Assembly (NCBI GenBank): GCA_026686845.1 | Contig: JAIVEN010000002.1 | Location: 24,774,001 to 24,838,000 of the forward strand | Direction: 5' to 3' | DNA: 64,000 nucleotides | Source of the DNA: Adenanthera pavonina | Taxonomy: Eukaryota > Streptophyta > Magnoliopsida > Fabales > Fabaceae | Shown here: piece after piece, positions 11,164 through 22,555 of the stretch | How the letters are laid out: every line of letters begins with the position of its first letter | How positions within the stretch are numbered: the first letter of the stretch is position 1 | Notes under the pieces: generated by a model | What the model was told of the DNA's origin: nothing | The model's database searches: none | The model's input: only the letters and a program-made list of their open reading frames with translations | Program-made: the position numbers and the translations under genes

Positions 11164-12110
11164 CTAAAAGTGTTTGGAGACTGTTACAGAACCTTAATGA
11201 TTTATAGTGCAAGGCTCTAAAAGCTTTATATGTTCCTAATTGCTCTTTACTTGATGCTAAGAAAGGACATAAAGCCTCTTGGGGATGGTCTAGTTTGATT
11301 GCAGGGAGGGATGAGTTAATGAGGAATCAATGTTGGAGGGCTAGTAATGGATTATCCGTGAGTATTTGGAATGATAGGTGGATACCATCTATTGAAAATT
11401 GCATGTTACATCACATTGAAGATTTAAGTGATGAAGAAAAGACATGGAGGGTATGTGATCTCTTAGTGGATGGTAATTGAGATTTGAGCAGATTGGGTGA
11501 TAAACTATTTTAGTATGAAAGAAGAGCTATTGTTAGAATTCCAATTCCTCGTTTTCCTATAGATGATGTGTTGTGTTGGATGAAATGCAAGAATGGTTGC
11601 TATACTGTTAAATCTGGTTACTGTGACATTAGGAAGAAGAGGAGGAATTTAGGTGTCCAAAAGCCTTCCTATTCTTATGTACATCCTCATGGTTATTGGT
11701 GATGCATATGGAAACTTCTTGTTCCTAAAATGATTAATATTTTTGCTTGGAGAATTTCTAAAGATGCCTTGGCAACTAGAGTTGCTCTGTTTAAAAGAAA
11801 ATGTGCTAAGAATCCTTTATGTCCCATTTGTGGAACAGTGGAAGAATCAGTTGAACATCTTTTACTGTATTGTTCATGGGTTAAGAAAGTCTGGTATGAT
11901 TGTTCTTTATCTATTAGAATTGATGAGAATTGTTTTATGAGATTTGAAGATTGGTTATGGCAATTTATTGGGAAGAATTCAAGTACTAATTTGTATGGCA
12001 AATGTTTGATTGTATGTTTGTGTTGGAAAATATGGAAGGAAAGATGCAACTTTATTTTTAATGGGACTGAGGTTTTTGCTGAAAGGGTTATTAAGAGTGC
12101 TTTAATCTAA
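11164..12110 (+). pseudogene. LINE ORF2: connection and zinc-binding domain (zf-RVT)
   Basis: After a frameshift near 11160 the frame continues with the WRASNGLSVSIWNDRWIPS stretch (about 11335) typical of plant LINEs between RT and RNase H. From 11730 comes a zf-RVT domain with FAWRISKDALATR and then the cysteine/histidine cluster CPICGTVEESVEHLLLYC (about 11820). A stop lies at 11478-11480 and another at 12108-12110. This domain is common in plant non-LTR retrotransposons and is thought to bind nucleic acid. Confidence 0.8.
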
Positions 12111-12165
12111 TTGAATGAATATTGGAAACTATCAACAGGAGCAGAACTGATGAGATTTTTTTTAT

Positions 12166-13632
12166 ATGTTACAGGTTTCTGACAGATGGATTCCTCCTAT
12201 TGTTAGGGAAGTTAAGCTAAACTGTGATGGAGCTTATGATGAGGATTGTGGTGATGTTGTAGTAGATGTGATTTGTAGAGACTATTTTGGTAGAGCCGGG
12301 AAAACGGGCTTCAACCCGCGGGTTGGCCCGTTTTGGCCCGCTTTATGGCGGTCCTGGGCTGGAAAAAACAGAGCCCATATTGAGGCGGTCTTTTTCCAGC
12401 CCGGACCGCTTAACCCGCGGGTTAAGCGGTCCTAACCCGCCAAATCCGCGGGTTAGCCTGTTTAACCCGCTTGTTTTTTTTTTCTTCAAATTATCTCTTT
12501 TTTCTTTATATATATTTTATTTAATATTGCAACTTGAAATTAGAATTGTCTTATACTTATAGTTGAAATTTCCCCATATTTCATATTTAATGTTATTGGA
12601 TTATAATACTTATATAAATAATGATTAATATGTGTTAATGTATTTTGATAAATTGATGGTTTATATGGTTTCTATTTCTAATTTAATTTGGACAAAACTT
12701 ATATACTTTTCATGCTATTCACCAATTAAAATTTAACATGTAGACCTTTCAAATTTTTTTAAGTTTAAGAAGTTAAAAATTTTAATATATAATAAATGAC
12801 TAAATCTACAATATACTAAAAAATAATCCATATATTAATCTTTAATTGGAAAACAACACTTAAAGTACATAAGAAAAAACATATAAGTATTTTCTATTTA
12901 ATTATGAATCAATCATGTTATTTTTTTATTATTTATATTAGTGATTTAGGTTATTATTTAAATATAAAAAAATTGAAAAAAAAATATATATATATATATA
13001 TAATATTTGGCGGGTTGGCGGGCTAACCCGCCAACCCGCCTTGGCGGTCCTGGGCTGGGCAAATCCCAGCCCGCCAGAAAACGGGCTGGCCCGCCCCCAG
13101 CCCGTTTTCTGGAAGCCCGCCACGGGCCAGCCCGTTTTAAGGCGGGCTGGCCCGTTTCCCAGCTCTATATTTTGGTATGATGTTGGAGGTAGAAGGTAAG
13201 AAGGTTGATGCAAGCTCAGCTTTTACGGCTGAGGTCTTGGCTGTGAAGAAAGCTTTGATGATGGCTACCAAGTTTGTAGGATCTCGTGTTATCATTGAAT
13301 TGGATAATGAAACTTTGTTCAAAGCTTTAGTGAGCAAAGATGGTAATGGTTGTGACCGGAGGTGCTTTGTTATAGCAGAGGAGGTTTAGGAACTGTTGAA
13401 TAATTTTTCTTCATTTTCTCTATCTTTTGTTCGTAGATTGGGGAATGAGGCTGCTGATCTTGTAGCAGTTGGTGCCATTAGGGGGATGGACCTTAAAAGG
13501 TGGACTGAAATGTCAACATCTCCTCTGGCATTAGTTGTGAAGAGAGATTATAAGAGGTTCTATAACTCATCTGCTGTTATAGGTCCTTCTTATTTTGCTG
13601 GTGAAGCTACTGATATGGTTAAAGCTAAATGA
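12166..13632 (+). pseudogene. LINE ORF2: RNase H domain, split by a hAT element
   Basis: The domain opens with VKLNCDGAYDED (the first catalytic Asp region) and ICRDYFG. It is then interrupted by the element at 12291-13167 and resumes with FTAEVLAVKKALMMA (catalytic Glu) and VIIELDNET (catalytic Asp). After a stop at 13387-13389 it continues with FVRRLGNEAADLVA, the His/Asn-type C-terminal region. Element plus one target duplication total 885 bases, a multiple of three, so the upstream and downstream parts are in the same frame. The stop at 13387 therefore arose independently of the insertion. Confidence 0.8.
12291..13167. mobile_element. Non-autonomous hAT element, 877 bp, GC-rich ends
   Basis: It is flanked by a perfect 8-base target duplication TATTTTGG (12283-12290 and 13168-13175). 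The ends TAGAGCCGGGAAAACGGGC and GCCCGTTTCCCAGCTCTA form an imperfect inverted repeat of hAT type. The outer 150-190 bases on each side are packed with CCCGC/GCGGG words and short palindromes, while the middle is AT-rich. There is no transposase. It is inserted in the RNase H part of the LINE. Confidence 0.9.
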
Positions 13633-13819
13633 TGTGGCATTGGTTGATTTTATTTTGAAGGTTGTAGTTCAAGGTCTATTTTCTTTACTTAAGTTGTATT
13701 TCAGGTTTTTTGTTTTCTTTTCTTCTTTCTTTTCTTTTTCTGAATTAGTGTGTGTAATATTTTTTTGGTTATTAATAAAATTGACTTTTGTTTAGTAAAA
13801 AAAAAAATTAGACTCCACT

Positions 13820-16800
13820 AAATTTCCAAAAAAGAAACGGAAGCTCTTGAGTGAGGAGGAAGAGTTCTTTTCGTTAATGAGAATTGGCAGGATCTAGTCA
13901 GTTTTTCACACACGAAAAATATTTCTCACCATGTCTCAAAGTAAAAAATTTGTTGCCAAACACTACTTCAAATCTTCCTTTTACTTCTTTAATTTAAAAA
14001 AATTAGCAACTCAAATTTAATTTCAATTAATTTAAATGAGTTGGGTGTTTAGTACTTTTATCCTATTGATCCATCAAGGGTGGATCCATATATTGAAATC
14101 CAACAATAGTAAAATTTTTTCCTATTTTACATATGTCCCTTTCTTTTATAAAATCCCTTGCCTAATAAAACAAGCCTAAGAAGCCTTAGCTAATAATCTT
14201 TTCTGGACATTTGTGTGTTGGGATTCATTCCACATGTTTACATTGTTTCCGACTTCCTATCTTTTCTACAAGGGCATTTTAACTAAATTATACAAATAAA
14301 AGTAAGTAGTTCAAATTAATTAAAAGCATTATTTTGCTAAAAATTACTACGAAATCCCTAAGATACTCTTAATAAAATCCACTAATTTTTATCAACATTA
14401 ATACTTAAAAGAGAGAGAAAGTTAGAACTATCGATAATATTTATGAAAATTACTCATTATTTAATACTTCACTAAACTTGAAAAGACCCTACATTAAGAG
14501 CTATGAATATCTTCTAAAAAGCTCTTATGTTAAGAACCGAAAGGAGTAAATGAAACATAATACTTTCTCTAATCATTTTTATTAGTCACATTTTAAAAAT
14601 TATTTTTGCTAAATATATATCACTTTTCATAAGTTTTTAGAGTAATAATTACTTTATTTTCAAAATGTTCTTACTTATGAAAAAGATAAAATGAATTGTT
14701 TCAATTAATGATATTTATTAAGAGTAAATATGGATATTACATAAATTTTAAGACAATTTAAATGATATAACAAATATTTCTAAGTTCTAATGAAGTAGTC
14801 AATAGTAACTTTTAAACAAAGTATTATTAGTCAACTAAATTGAATTCAACCTATCTTGAAGACATGAGTCTTTTGAATTCGGGTCTTCTGTATGCACGAG
14901 ATATTTATGTGTTGGGATTCATTTAATGAATTCACATGTTTACATTGTTTATTAAATGAAATATAATATTACATCTAATCTTAAATATAATTTACAATTA
15001 ATTATTTCACCAAAATTAAGAAAAACCTTTAAAAGCAGTTAAACTTTTTAAATGCGTTACAAATTACAAATATTTTCCCAAACAACCCTAAATAAATGGT
15101 TAAACTTCTACCTAATTTAAGATTTTACCAATTAAATGGATATCTTGTGATTGTTCTGCATATTTAACGAAGGGCATCAATGAAAAAAATAATTTAATGG
15201 ACCAAACACTCACAATTGTACCTTATAATTTGGACTTAAACAATTTTCCTTCAATTCCCTTATATTCAACACCAAACTGAGTATTATTAGTCAAGTAAAT
15301 TGAATTCAACCTATCTTGGAGACAAGATTCTTTTGAATTCAGGTTTTCCATATGAGCAAAGGTAGACCTAGAAAAATTAATTAGTGGGGGTAAAATATAT
15401 GCCTAATATAAATGTTAACATTTTCTTACTTAAAATAGTTGGTATTCAGGATCCATCCAATTTTAATTGGAAAATTTATTAAACTTTAGACTAATACTGA
15501 TCAAGCTGGATAAGATCACAAATGGCAACAAAACTTTATCATTAAACATTTAACGTGTTTAGTCATAAAAAATGCATTGGTTTCTATCACTTCACACTGA
15601 ACAAATTTATTCCAAGACATTTCATTTCATTCATTTCGTTAGTGCCAATGCCATTTATGGAACCAAACGGGCCGCTAGTTATTTTAATGTGTATAGTCTC
15701 ATTGTCAAATAATTCAGGCAGGTGTGTTAACCTGCTAAAGGCAGTACAATCCCTTAGGAATGACAATTTGACGTCTTTAAGTTGCCGGTATAAAAGGGAA
15801 ATTGAATTTTAAGGGCAATATCAAAAAGGAATTACAGCTTTGTATGATACTAGGATTAAACAAAGACATTATGTTATAAATACTTTTTAATGCTCGATAT
15901 GTGAATGCAATCTTTAAATTATTTGATTTAATGGTTGATGATGGCTCAAATTCCAATTCAAAATTAAAAAAAATGATATTCAATATAAACCTACTCAAGT
16001 TAAAAATTCTTTATTTCATTAATCAATATAAATAAATACACTAAAAACTTTAAAAGGCTACAAAATTTATAAGTCATTAATAGAGTGACTCAAATCACAA
16101 ACCCTTCATTTTGATCGCTGTACACAAGCACGGCCCAAGCCAAGTTTAACAAAATATATCTATTCTAATAATAAAATCAACAGACAATAAACTTTTGTTA
16201 GCAAAAAGAAAAAACAGACAATAAACTTTTAACAAATACACTAATACACAATAAAAATAGGATGATCTATTACATATAATAACATATAATATATACGCAA
16301 TCTGAAGGGAACCTCCTCTCCCTTAATCTCCAATGTGGAGAGGTCTTCTGGAATAGATTCGCTCTCCTTTTTTTTTTTTTCCCCTTTCATAATCCACATT
16401 TTTCCATCCAACACACGAAAGTATTTTCAATAGCCAATTGAGCTCTAATACACCTGTTGAGGCCCGGGGGAAAGCAGAAACGCTGTATAATTCTTGGCAT
16501 GCAAATAGATAACAGATAATCTCATAAAAATTTCTCACAAGATGCCACAGAAATTAAAGAAATTAAGGGTAATAAAGAACCACCTGATGGAGATCCTCCA
16601 GATGCAGTTTGGAAAATCTTCTATCATCTGACATTTGTTTCTCCAAAGAAAACCCACCTGCAATTAAACAGGATTTGTCTCGCATTCAATTCCACAGAAC
16701 AATTCTAAATAGGGTGCACAAAGAGGCTGGTATAGTAGAAAAATGCACACAAATAGACAATGTTCAATGTTTATGTTAGTCAGACCCGAAGTCATTCAAG

Positions 16801-16911
16801 ATGAAAACACACTGCAAACTGTCAAAACATTCAAAAAGAAAAATTGTAGGCCACACAAAATCAAAATGATAAATGAACATTCTCAGGTGCTGCTTGATAC
16901 ACTGATACCTT
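13820..16911. other. Unique intergenic DNA with an old 460-bp-spaced direct repeat
   Basis: No gene supported. A 75-base block beginning GTATTATTAGTCAA.TAAAT occurs at 14821-14895 and again at 15281-15355. A second word group, GTGTTGGGATTCATT...CACATGTTTACATTGTTT, occurs near 14213 and 14910. These suggest a diverged old tandem duplication or element remnant. The part 16300-16900 is less AT-rich but shows no recognisable frame. Similarity to the duplicated units resumes at about 16912. Confidence 0.45.
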
Positions 16912-18717
16912 GGTTTATATGCATATTTACTGGCATCTATATAAAATATAATGTAATACTATCTGCTTAATGGTTATATGTAATGGTATCTATTACATAG
17001 TTTTTTATTTATATAAGTTTTTTATTTTTATCTGAGTATATTAGTTTCTTTTATTACTGAACCGGAATGATAAAAAAAATGTCTTATAGTAATTTAGAAC
17101 AAATTTCATAAAATTATATAAAGTTTTCCCGATTTTTTTTCCAAAGAACATGGGGTCTAAGTCCAGCAATCAACTATTACTGCTAAACTTACCGTGTGGA
17201 AGAACTACTCACCCAACGTATCTATGTACAATTTGCATTAAAAAGAAAAATAAATAAAGAAAGAAAAAGTATATCTGTAAAATGTACCGAAAATAAAAAA
17301 AGTATCTACTTATCCAAAGCAAAGAAAAGTTATCTCTGTACAAAAGAATTCTATTCTAATTTTGAAATATATAAAAATTTCTTATAAATTGTTTAACACT
17401 TTAGTTAAATTTTCTGCCTAACTAAACTTTAACTAATATTTTAAAATTTGGATTTTTTTATCAATTTTTTTACTTAAAATATTTTTAATTATAGAAAACG
17501 TTTTTAAGTTGGTGAAGAGTATTTTAATAGACGAACTAAAATTATATTAAAGTATCTGATAAGTTCTTAACTATTTAAAATTCTTGTAATTTATTTAAAG
17601 TTTTAATTTTATGATATTAAGAAACAACTAGTTATTAATATTTGTGAATATCTCCCCTTATATATAAGACCTTTTACATGACAGAGTCATACGTTGAATT
17701 TAGATAAGCTATATGGTTTATTTCACCTTGTATAATTGGACCAAATATAGTGTGAGCAAAATTGAACTAACACCTAAAATTAAACTCAAGTAAACTATAT
17801 TCTATCTATGGTGTTTGGTTTGGTAATTAATTTTTTGCTATTTTAACCTATTCAATTCAATTTTTTTTATAGGTAGTAAGGTATCTCCCCAAAAACAGGT
17901 TAAGGAACAACAATTTGGGGGCAGTTCCCAAAAAGAAAAAAAAGAAGAGAATATTATATTATGTTTAATTGTTAGACCAGGATTAAATTGAAGTCTAACC
18001 TATAATAATTAAAAAAAATTATAGTGAAAAAATGATTATATAATTAAAGTATTAAAAAAACGGAATAAACAATTAAAAGGAAATATATTATTCAAAATTT
18101 TAACCAACAATAATAAAACTAAAAAAAAGTTTAAATAAACAAAATAAAAATATAATTTAGAAAAGAAAATAAATTTCTGACCATACGTTTTATAAAACAT
18201 TAACAAAACAATTACATTATTGTATAATCCATAAAATTGTGATTTGATGGGGTGATGGGAAGCAAGAAAGAAGTCACAAGCTATTCCTCGGAATTGTGCA
18301 ATATTGAAAAGGAGTGATGGGTGGTTTTCAGCTTTAATTATGAACAATTGGGAAGGTACACTAAATATATGTATTTTAAAAATGATTTTTTTCATCATCC
18401 AATTTTTTGTTGTTGTGAGACTTCCATCTTCCACTTCGAAATATACACACGGTGATCCTTCTCCAATGAAACGTCTCAACTTTTCCGAATGCTTCAAACA
18501 TAACAGAAATTTGCAAACAAAGTAAAATATAAATAGAAATGAACAGTTGATATTTTCTTTGGTCAACAAATTAACAGGCCATATGATTAATGTTAACTAG
18601 GAATAGCTACGCTCATAAAAAAATAACTGACTCGCACGAAAGAGTTGAGACACATAAGTTACACACAAAAAGTTAGCTCTCGTTCTCTTACCTCACATGA
18701 ATTGTGTTAATTGTTAC
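16912..18717. other. A-downstream and B2 upstream region
   Basis: Colinear with 4043-6630 of unit 1 apart from the Stowaway-like insertion there and smaller losses. It contains the B upstream block (AACAGAAATTTGCA...ATATGATTAATGTTAAC) at about 18500-18600. A long minus-strand frame (18036-18569) overlaps this region but is not kept in the other copies. No gene seen before B2. Confidence 0.6.
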
Positions 18718-18725
18718 TATAAATA
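18718..18725 (+). promoter_or_regulatory. TATA box of B2
   Basis: TATAAATA lies 65 bases before the B2 ATG, the same spacing as in B1, followed by CACAAATCCATCTTTCTTTA. Confidence 0.7.
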
Positions 18726-18782
18726 GTTTGAATTATTTATTATTTTTACACAAATCCATCTTTCTTTACACAGATATTATTT

Positions 18783-19019
18783 ATGTACAAAAATAACAGA
18801 AAGAAACTTTCTTCAATATCTAAGAAATTGACGAAGGTGAAGGACAAGAATCACCAAGATAATAACAATGACAAGATTCAAGCATCTTCTTCTCTTGAAG
18901 AAAAGGAACTTTGTATTGGTAAAGTGTTGAAGAAGATAAAAAAACTTATAGGGACAATGGATAAGTGGCTTAAAAAGCTGGATGATCTAGTTAAACAAGA
19001 TATACTCAAAACAAAATAA
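18783..19019 (+). CDS. B2: small basic coiled-coil protein, 78 aa, unknown function
   Basis: An intact single-exon frame from the ATG after the conserved leader to TAA at 19017-19019. It aligns with B1 over its whole length: KKLSSISKKLTKVKDK at residues 7-22, the shared linker IQASSSLEEKELCI, and a C-terminal helix with KKIKKLIGTMDKWLKKLDDL. An extra Asn-rich stretch (HQDNNNDK) around residue 25 is an in-frame length change relative to B1. The protein is Lys-rich, with no signal peptide or membrane segment. Together with B1 it defines the short form of the family. Keeping the frame through an indel while other copies have stops is mild evidence that it is or recently was functional. No domain or function is recognised. 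Expression is unproven. Confidence 0.55.
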   Translation: MYKNNRKKLSSISKKLTKVKDKNHQDNNNDKIQASSSLEEKELCIGKVLKKIKKLIGTMDKWLKKLDDLVKQDILKTK

Positions 19020-19774
19020 AAAAAAATGGTTTAGATTCATTAGTAGGTTGATATATATATATATATATTAAAAAGCTCTAGACTTTATTTCTACTTATCT
19101 ATAAAATACATGTTTCTTAACTATATATATATATATATATATGGAGATGGAGATTCAAAATAGTGATTTAGATAATAGGTTACAATTCTATCTATATCGC
19201 ATATGTAATAGCATTAATTATAATAAAATGGTATTTGTGTAAATTATTTATTTATATGCTTTTTTTAATTACATTTCACAAGTTATAAAATATAAAGTCA
19301 TCCTCTATTAATAATAAAAAAACATGACAATCACACTAAAAAAACATAATATGAAAAAAAATTAAAAATAAAAGAAAACAACAGCATGTAAGAAAAATTA
19401 TGTAGCCTTTACTGCTAATTTTAACTAGTATTTGATTTTTTTTATTAACTTAGTCCTAATATTTTTTTTAATAAAAGCATGATATAAAAAAATTAAAAAC
19501 AAAAGAAAACAACAGCAGGTAAGAAAAATTATGTAGCCTTTACTGCTAATTTTAACTAGTATTTGATTTTTTTTATTAACTTAGTCCTAATATTTTTTTT
19601 AATAAAAGCATGATACAAAAAAATTAAAAACAAAAGAAAACAACAGCTGGTAAAAAAATACAAATGAAGAATTTGTTTCGGCGAATAAAAATATATTGCT
19701 TACTCAGAATTAAAAAATAAAATAAAATAAAAGGTGTTTCAATCATGTGAAGAAAATGCTTTCACAACAACTTA
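19020..19774. repeat. B2 3' flank with three copies of a ~129-bp repeat
   Basis: (TA)n tracts lie near 19051-19068 and 19122-19142. From about 19355 to 19655 a unit containing AAAGAAAACAACAGC occurs three times about 129 bases apart. B1, B3 and B5 have two copies. No gene. Confidence 0.65.
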
Positions 19775-20356
19775 GGCTATGTTTGGATACACGTTGGCAA
19801 CTCCGTTTTCATACCTAAACGTGGTTATTGAAATTTTTATCCAATTTAGTTGTTTTTGTCACCATGTTGGTAAACATGGTCTGGGCACAAAACTCATTTT
19901 CACCCAAAGTGATTTCGCATATGCTTCTTTGTTCTAGTTTCCTAATTTTATCTATATTTATTTTAAAGTTAGATAAAAATAGATCAATAAAAATGAGAAA
20001 AAATAAAAAATTTTAAAAAATAAAATTTTCGTAAAATTTCTCTTATCTAATAACTAAAATGTCTTTTAAAAATTTTATTCTCCATGAACTACAACTTGTA
20101 AGAAAATGTTATATCAGATATATAATGTTTTCAATTAAATAAATGCAGATTAAATTTTAGTTCAAGTAAATTAAATTAATTATGCGATAGAGTTTAAACT
20201 CAATTTAAAGAAAAATTATGAGTTTTGTCAAAATTAATTTTTAAATAAATTATTCAAATATAAACACGTTAGTCCAAAACCAATTTTTATCATAATTATA
20301 TTCTAAAATTAATTCTATCAAAACTCATTTTTAACTAACTAAAAATTAAATGGACC
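19775..20356. mobile_element. Tourist-like MITE, 582 bp, older copy
   Basis: The interior matches the reverse complement of the element at 21970-22552 (for example the GTTTAAACTCAATTTAAAGA region), and the lengths are 582 and 583 bp. The ends GGCTATGTTTGGAT and AAATGGACC are diverged, with TTA on the left and TAA on the right. Units 3 (about 40000) and 4 (about 59268) show the empty site CACAA.(A/T)A(A/C)TAAATGCCA. A short open frame inside is not a gene. Confidence 0.75.
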
Positions 20357-20741
20357 TAAATGCCAGGCCAGCGTACTGACACTACATACGTAAAACAAAA
20401 ATAGCAGCAAAAACACGTTATGAGTGTCTAGACTCAAGAAATCCATTACAATCACCTTTCCTATAAAGTTACTCTCACAACATGGCAGTTGTCAAAGAGA
20501 GAGAATTAGTGAAAAAGAAAAAAAAACAAGCTTGTTTCAGCCTGATAATATTATTAAATTTATTGTATTTAAAACAAGTTTGTTTCATACATTGAGAAAG
20601 TTTTTTTTTTAAATCAGGCCTGAAATAAACTTCTTTTTTATCCAAATATATTTAAATAATAATATTATCTGGCTCACTTTTTTTTTTCACGTTTTTCCCA
20701 TCATCATCAGTTCATCACCATCAATGTCTTTTAAATTTGTA

Positions 20742-20776
<35 letters not shown>

Positions 20777-21189
20777 CGCACACAAAGGAATCTAATCTCC
20801 ACGCTTATTGTAGTAATTAACTATGGGCCCTAGGCTAAGTTATTCTTCCTTCCCCAAAAATTTAGGCCGAACATGGGAGTTAGTGTTGGTCCCAAAAAGA
20901 AAAAACTCATGGGAGTTAGTAGCAGAGTTCGACGTAGTAGTTATTCTGTTCTTTTGTCGTCAGAGCTTGCTGGTAAGTGGTAACTTAAGGCTTCACTCTT
21001 GTGGCCCATTTTTTAATAAGATTACCTTTTCATTTTTCATTCTCATTACATTTTTAAAATAGGTCCAAGATGAATGTGATAAAAATTTGATAAATTTTTA
21101 CGTGGTTAACCCTCCTCTAAAATACTATAAAAAATGATCCAATTAGCTAATCTCATTTTAATAGGATAAAACTAATATTGTTGATTTTT
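20357..21189. other. B2 distal flank, no gene
   Basis: Shared with unit 4 (59270-61190) and partly deleted in unit 3. It includes an imperfect palindromic zone around TTAAATCAGGCCTGAAA, a (TA)n tract (20748-20775), and the GGGCCCTAGGCTAAGTTATTC segment (20824) that also occurs at about 60730. At about 21120-21170 a degenerate RTE-like 3' end is suggested by the AGGATAAAACTAATATTGTT words. Confidence 0.5.
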
Positions 21190-21822
21190 TTCAAAATTGT
21201 GAGGCTTTAATATTTGGCTCAAAGTTTAGATATTTGGGGTCGATTTTATAAAGTGATGGTGAAATTAATAGGAATGTTATGCAAAGAGTACAAGTTGGGT
21301 GGTTAAAGTAGAGGAAAACATCGGAGTTATTTGTGCCCGTAAGGTACCCATTAAGTTTGAAAAAAAGTTTTATCGAACAGTTATAAGGCCAACAATACTA
21401 TATGGTAGTGAATGTTGGATTTTGAAGGACAATAAGAGCATAAGATGGGAGTAGTAGATATGAGAATATTGAGATGAATGTATGGTTATATAAAATTGAA
21501 TTAAATAAGAAATGACTGTATATAAAAGAAAGTTAGAGTAGCACCTATCAAGGAGAAAATGATAAAAAATCGTCTAAGATATTTTAGGCATATACAAAGA
21601 AGAGGGCTTGATGAGCCAGTAAGGAGAGTTAATCAAATGACTTTGAGCCTTATCAAAAGGCATAGAAAAAAATAAAAAAGGACACTAGGGAGTTATAAGG
21701 AATGATCTTTTGATAAATGATTTGTCTGAGCAGATGGTGTTTGATATAGTCAATTGATGTCGTATAATCCATGTAGCCAACGTCGCATAATGGGATAAAG
21801 TTAGTGTTGTTGTTGTTGTTGT
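21190..21822 (+). mobile_element. RTE-clade LINE 3' end (unit 2 copy), decayed
   Basis: Translated pieces such as FYRTVIRPTILYGSECW, RRVNQM and ending words fit the C-terminal end of plant RTE-type reverse transcriptases. The element closes with GGGATAAAGTTAGTGTTGTTG and a (GTT)n tail at about 21805-21822. Stops and frameshifts are frequent. Units 3 and 4 hold orthologous copies, so the insertion came before the duplications. Confidence 0.75.
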
Positions 21823-21969
21823 AAGGCTCAAATATTAATATTAATGCATTCTTTTATTTTATTTTTGAGCAAATGTTTAACCTTTTTTTAGAACCAAACC
21901 TTTAATATTGAATAGCACATCTATCTATCTAATATATAATATAAAAGGAGAGCAAAAGTAGGTTTCTTA

Positions 21970-22552
21970 GGGTCCGTTTGGATTTCAGTTAGTTAAAAAT
22001 GAGTTTTGATAAAATTGGTTTTGCAACGTAGTTATAATAAAAATTGATTTTGGACTAACGTGTTTATGTTTGAATAATTTATTTGAAAATTGGTTTTGAC
22101 AAAACTCATAATTTTTCTTTAAATTGAGTTTAAACTCTATCTCATGGTTAATTTAATTTATTTGGACTAAAATTTAACCTACATTTATTTAATTGAGAAC
22201 ATAATATATCTGATATAACATTTTCTTGCAGGTCATGATTTATAAAAATTAAAATTTTGAAGGGAAATTTTGATTAATAAATAGGAAAAATTTTATGGAA
22301 ATTTTATTTTCTCAATTTTTTTATTTTTTCTCATTTTTATTAGTATATTTTTATCTGACTTTAAAATAAATACAAATAGGAAGGGAGAAGGAGAATGGAA
22401 AAGCAGGTCCGAAGCTGCTTCTATGTAAACCACGTTTTACTTGAAAAATCATTCTTGAACGGAAACTGGAAATTTTGCCAAACATCATGATATACAAATT
22501 AAACCAAGTTTTGGGTCAAAACTTGGTTTGAGTAGTACATCCAAACAGACCC
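21970..22552. mobile_element. Tourist-like (PIF/Harbinger) MITE, 583 bp
   Basis: Terminal inverted repeats GGGTCCGTTTGGAT / ATCCAAACAGACCC are flanked by TTA on both sides (21967-21969 and 22553-22555). Unit 4 (about 61938) has the unbroken TTTCTTAGAGGTTTGG site, so the insertion followed separation of units 2 and 4. The element is related to 19775-20356 in opposite orientation. It has no transposase. Confidence 0.9.
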
Positions 22553-22555
22553 TTA

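Larger units (their letters stand above)
9173..13810 (+). mobile_element. 5'-truncated L1-type LINE with nested hAT element
   Basis: The element contains the end of an endonuclease domain, reverse transcriptase, a zinc-binding domain and an RNase H domain in the order typical of plant L1 LINEs, and ends in a poly(A) run (about 13797-13807). A 9-base GACTCCACT occurs just before the left limit (9164-9172) and just after the poly(A) (13811-13819), a candidate target-site duplication. It would put the truncation inside the endonuclease domain. The coding frame is broken by several stops and frameshifts, so the copy is dead. It lies outside the duplicated units. Confidence 0.8.

Noticed and set aside
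12287..12562. GC-rich open frames at both ends of the LINE insert
   Set aside because: They are readings of the hAT element's terminal GC-rich words, bounded by its target duplication; not genes.
18036..18569. Minus-strand open frame of 177 codons
   Set aside because: It spans AT-rich DNA and the B2 upstream region and is broken in the orthologous parts of units 1 and 3; composition is that of chance Phe/Ile/Leu-rich reading of poly-A/T.
20823..21062. Plus-strand frame of 79 codons after GGGCCCTAGG
   Set aside because: The matching segment of unit 4 (60730-60965) has frame-breaking indels and no shared protein signal.
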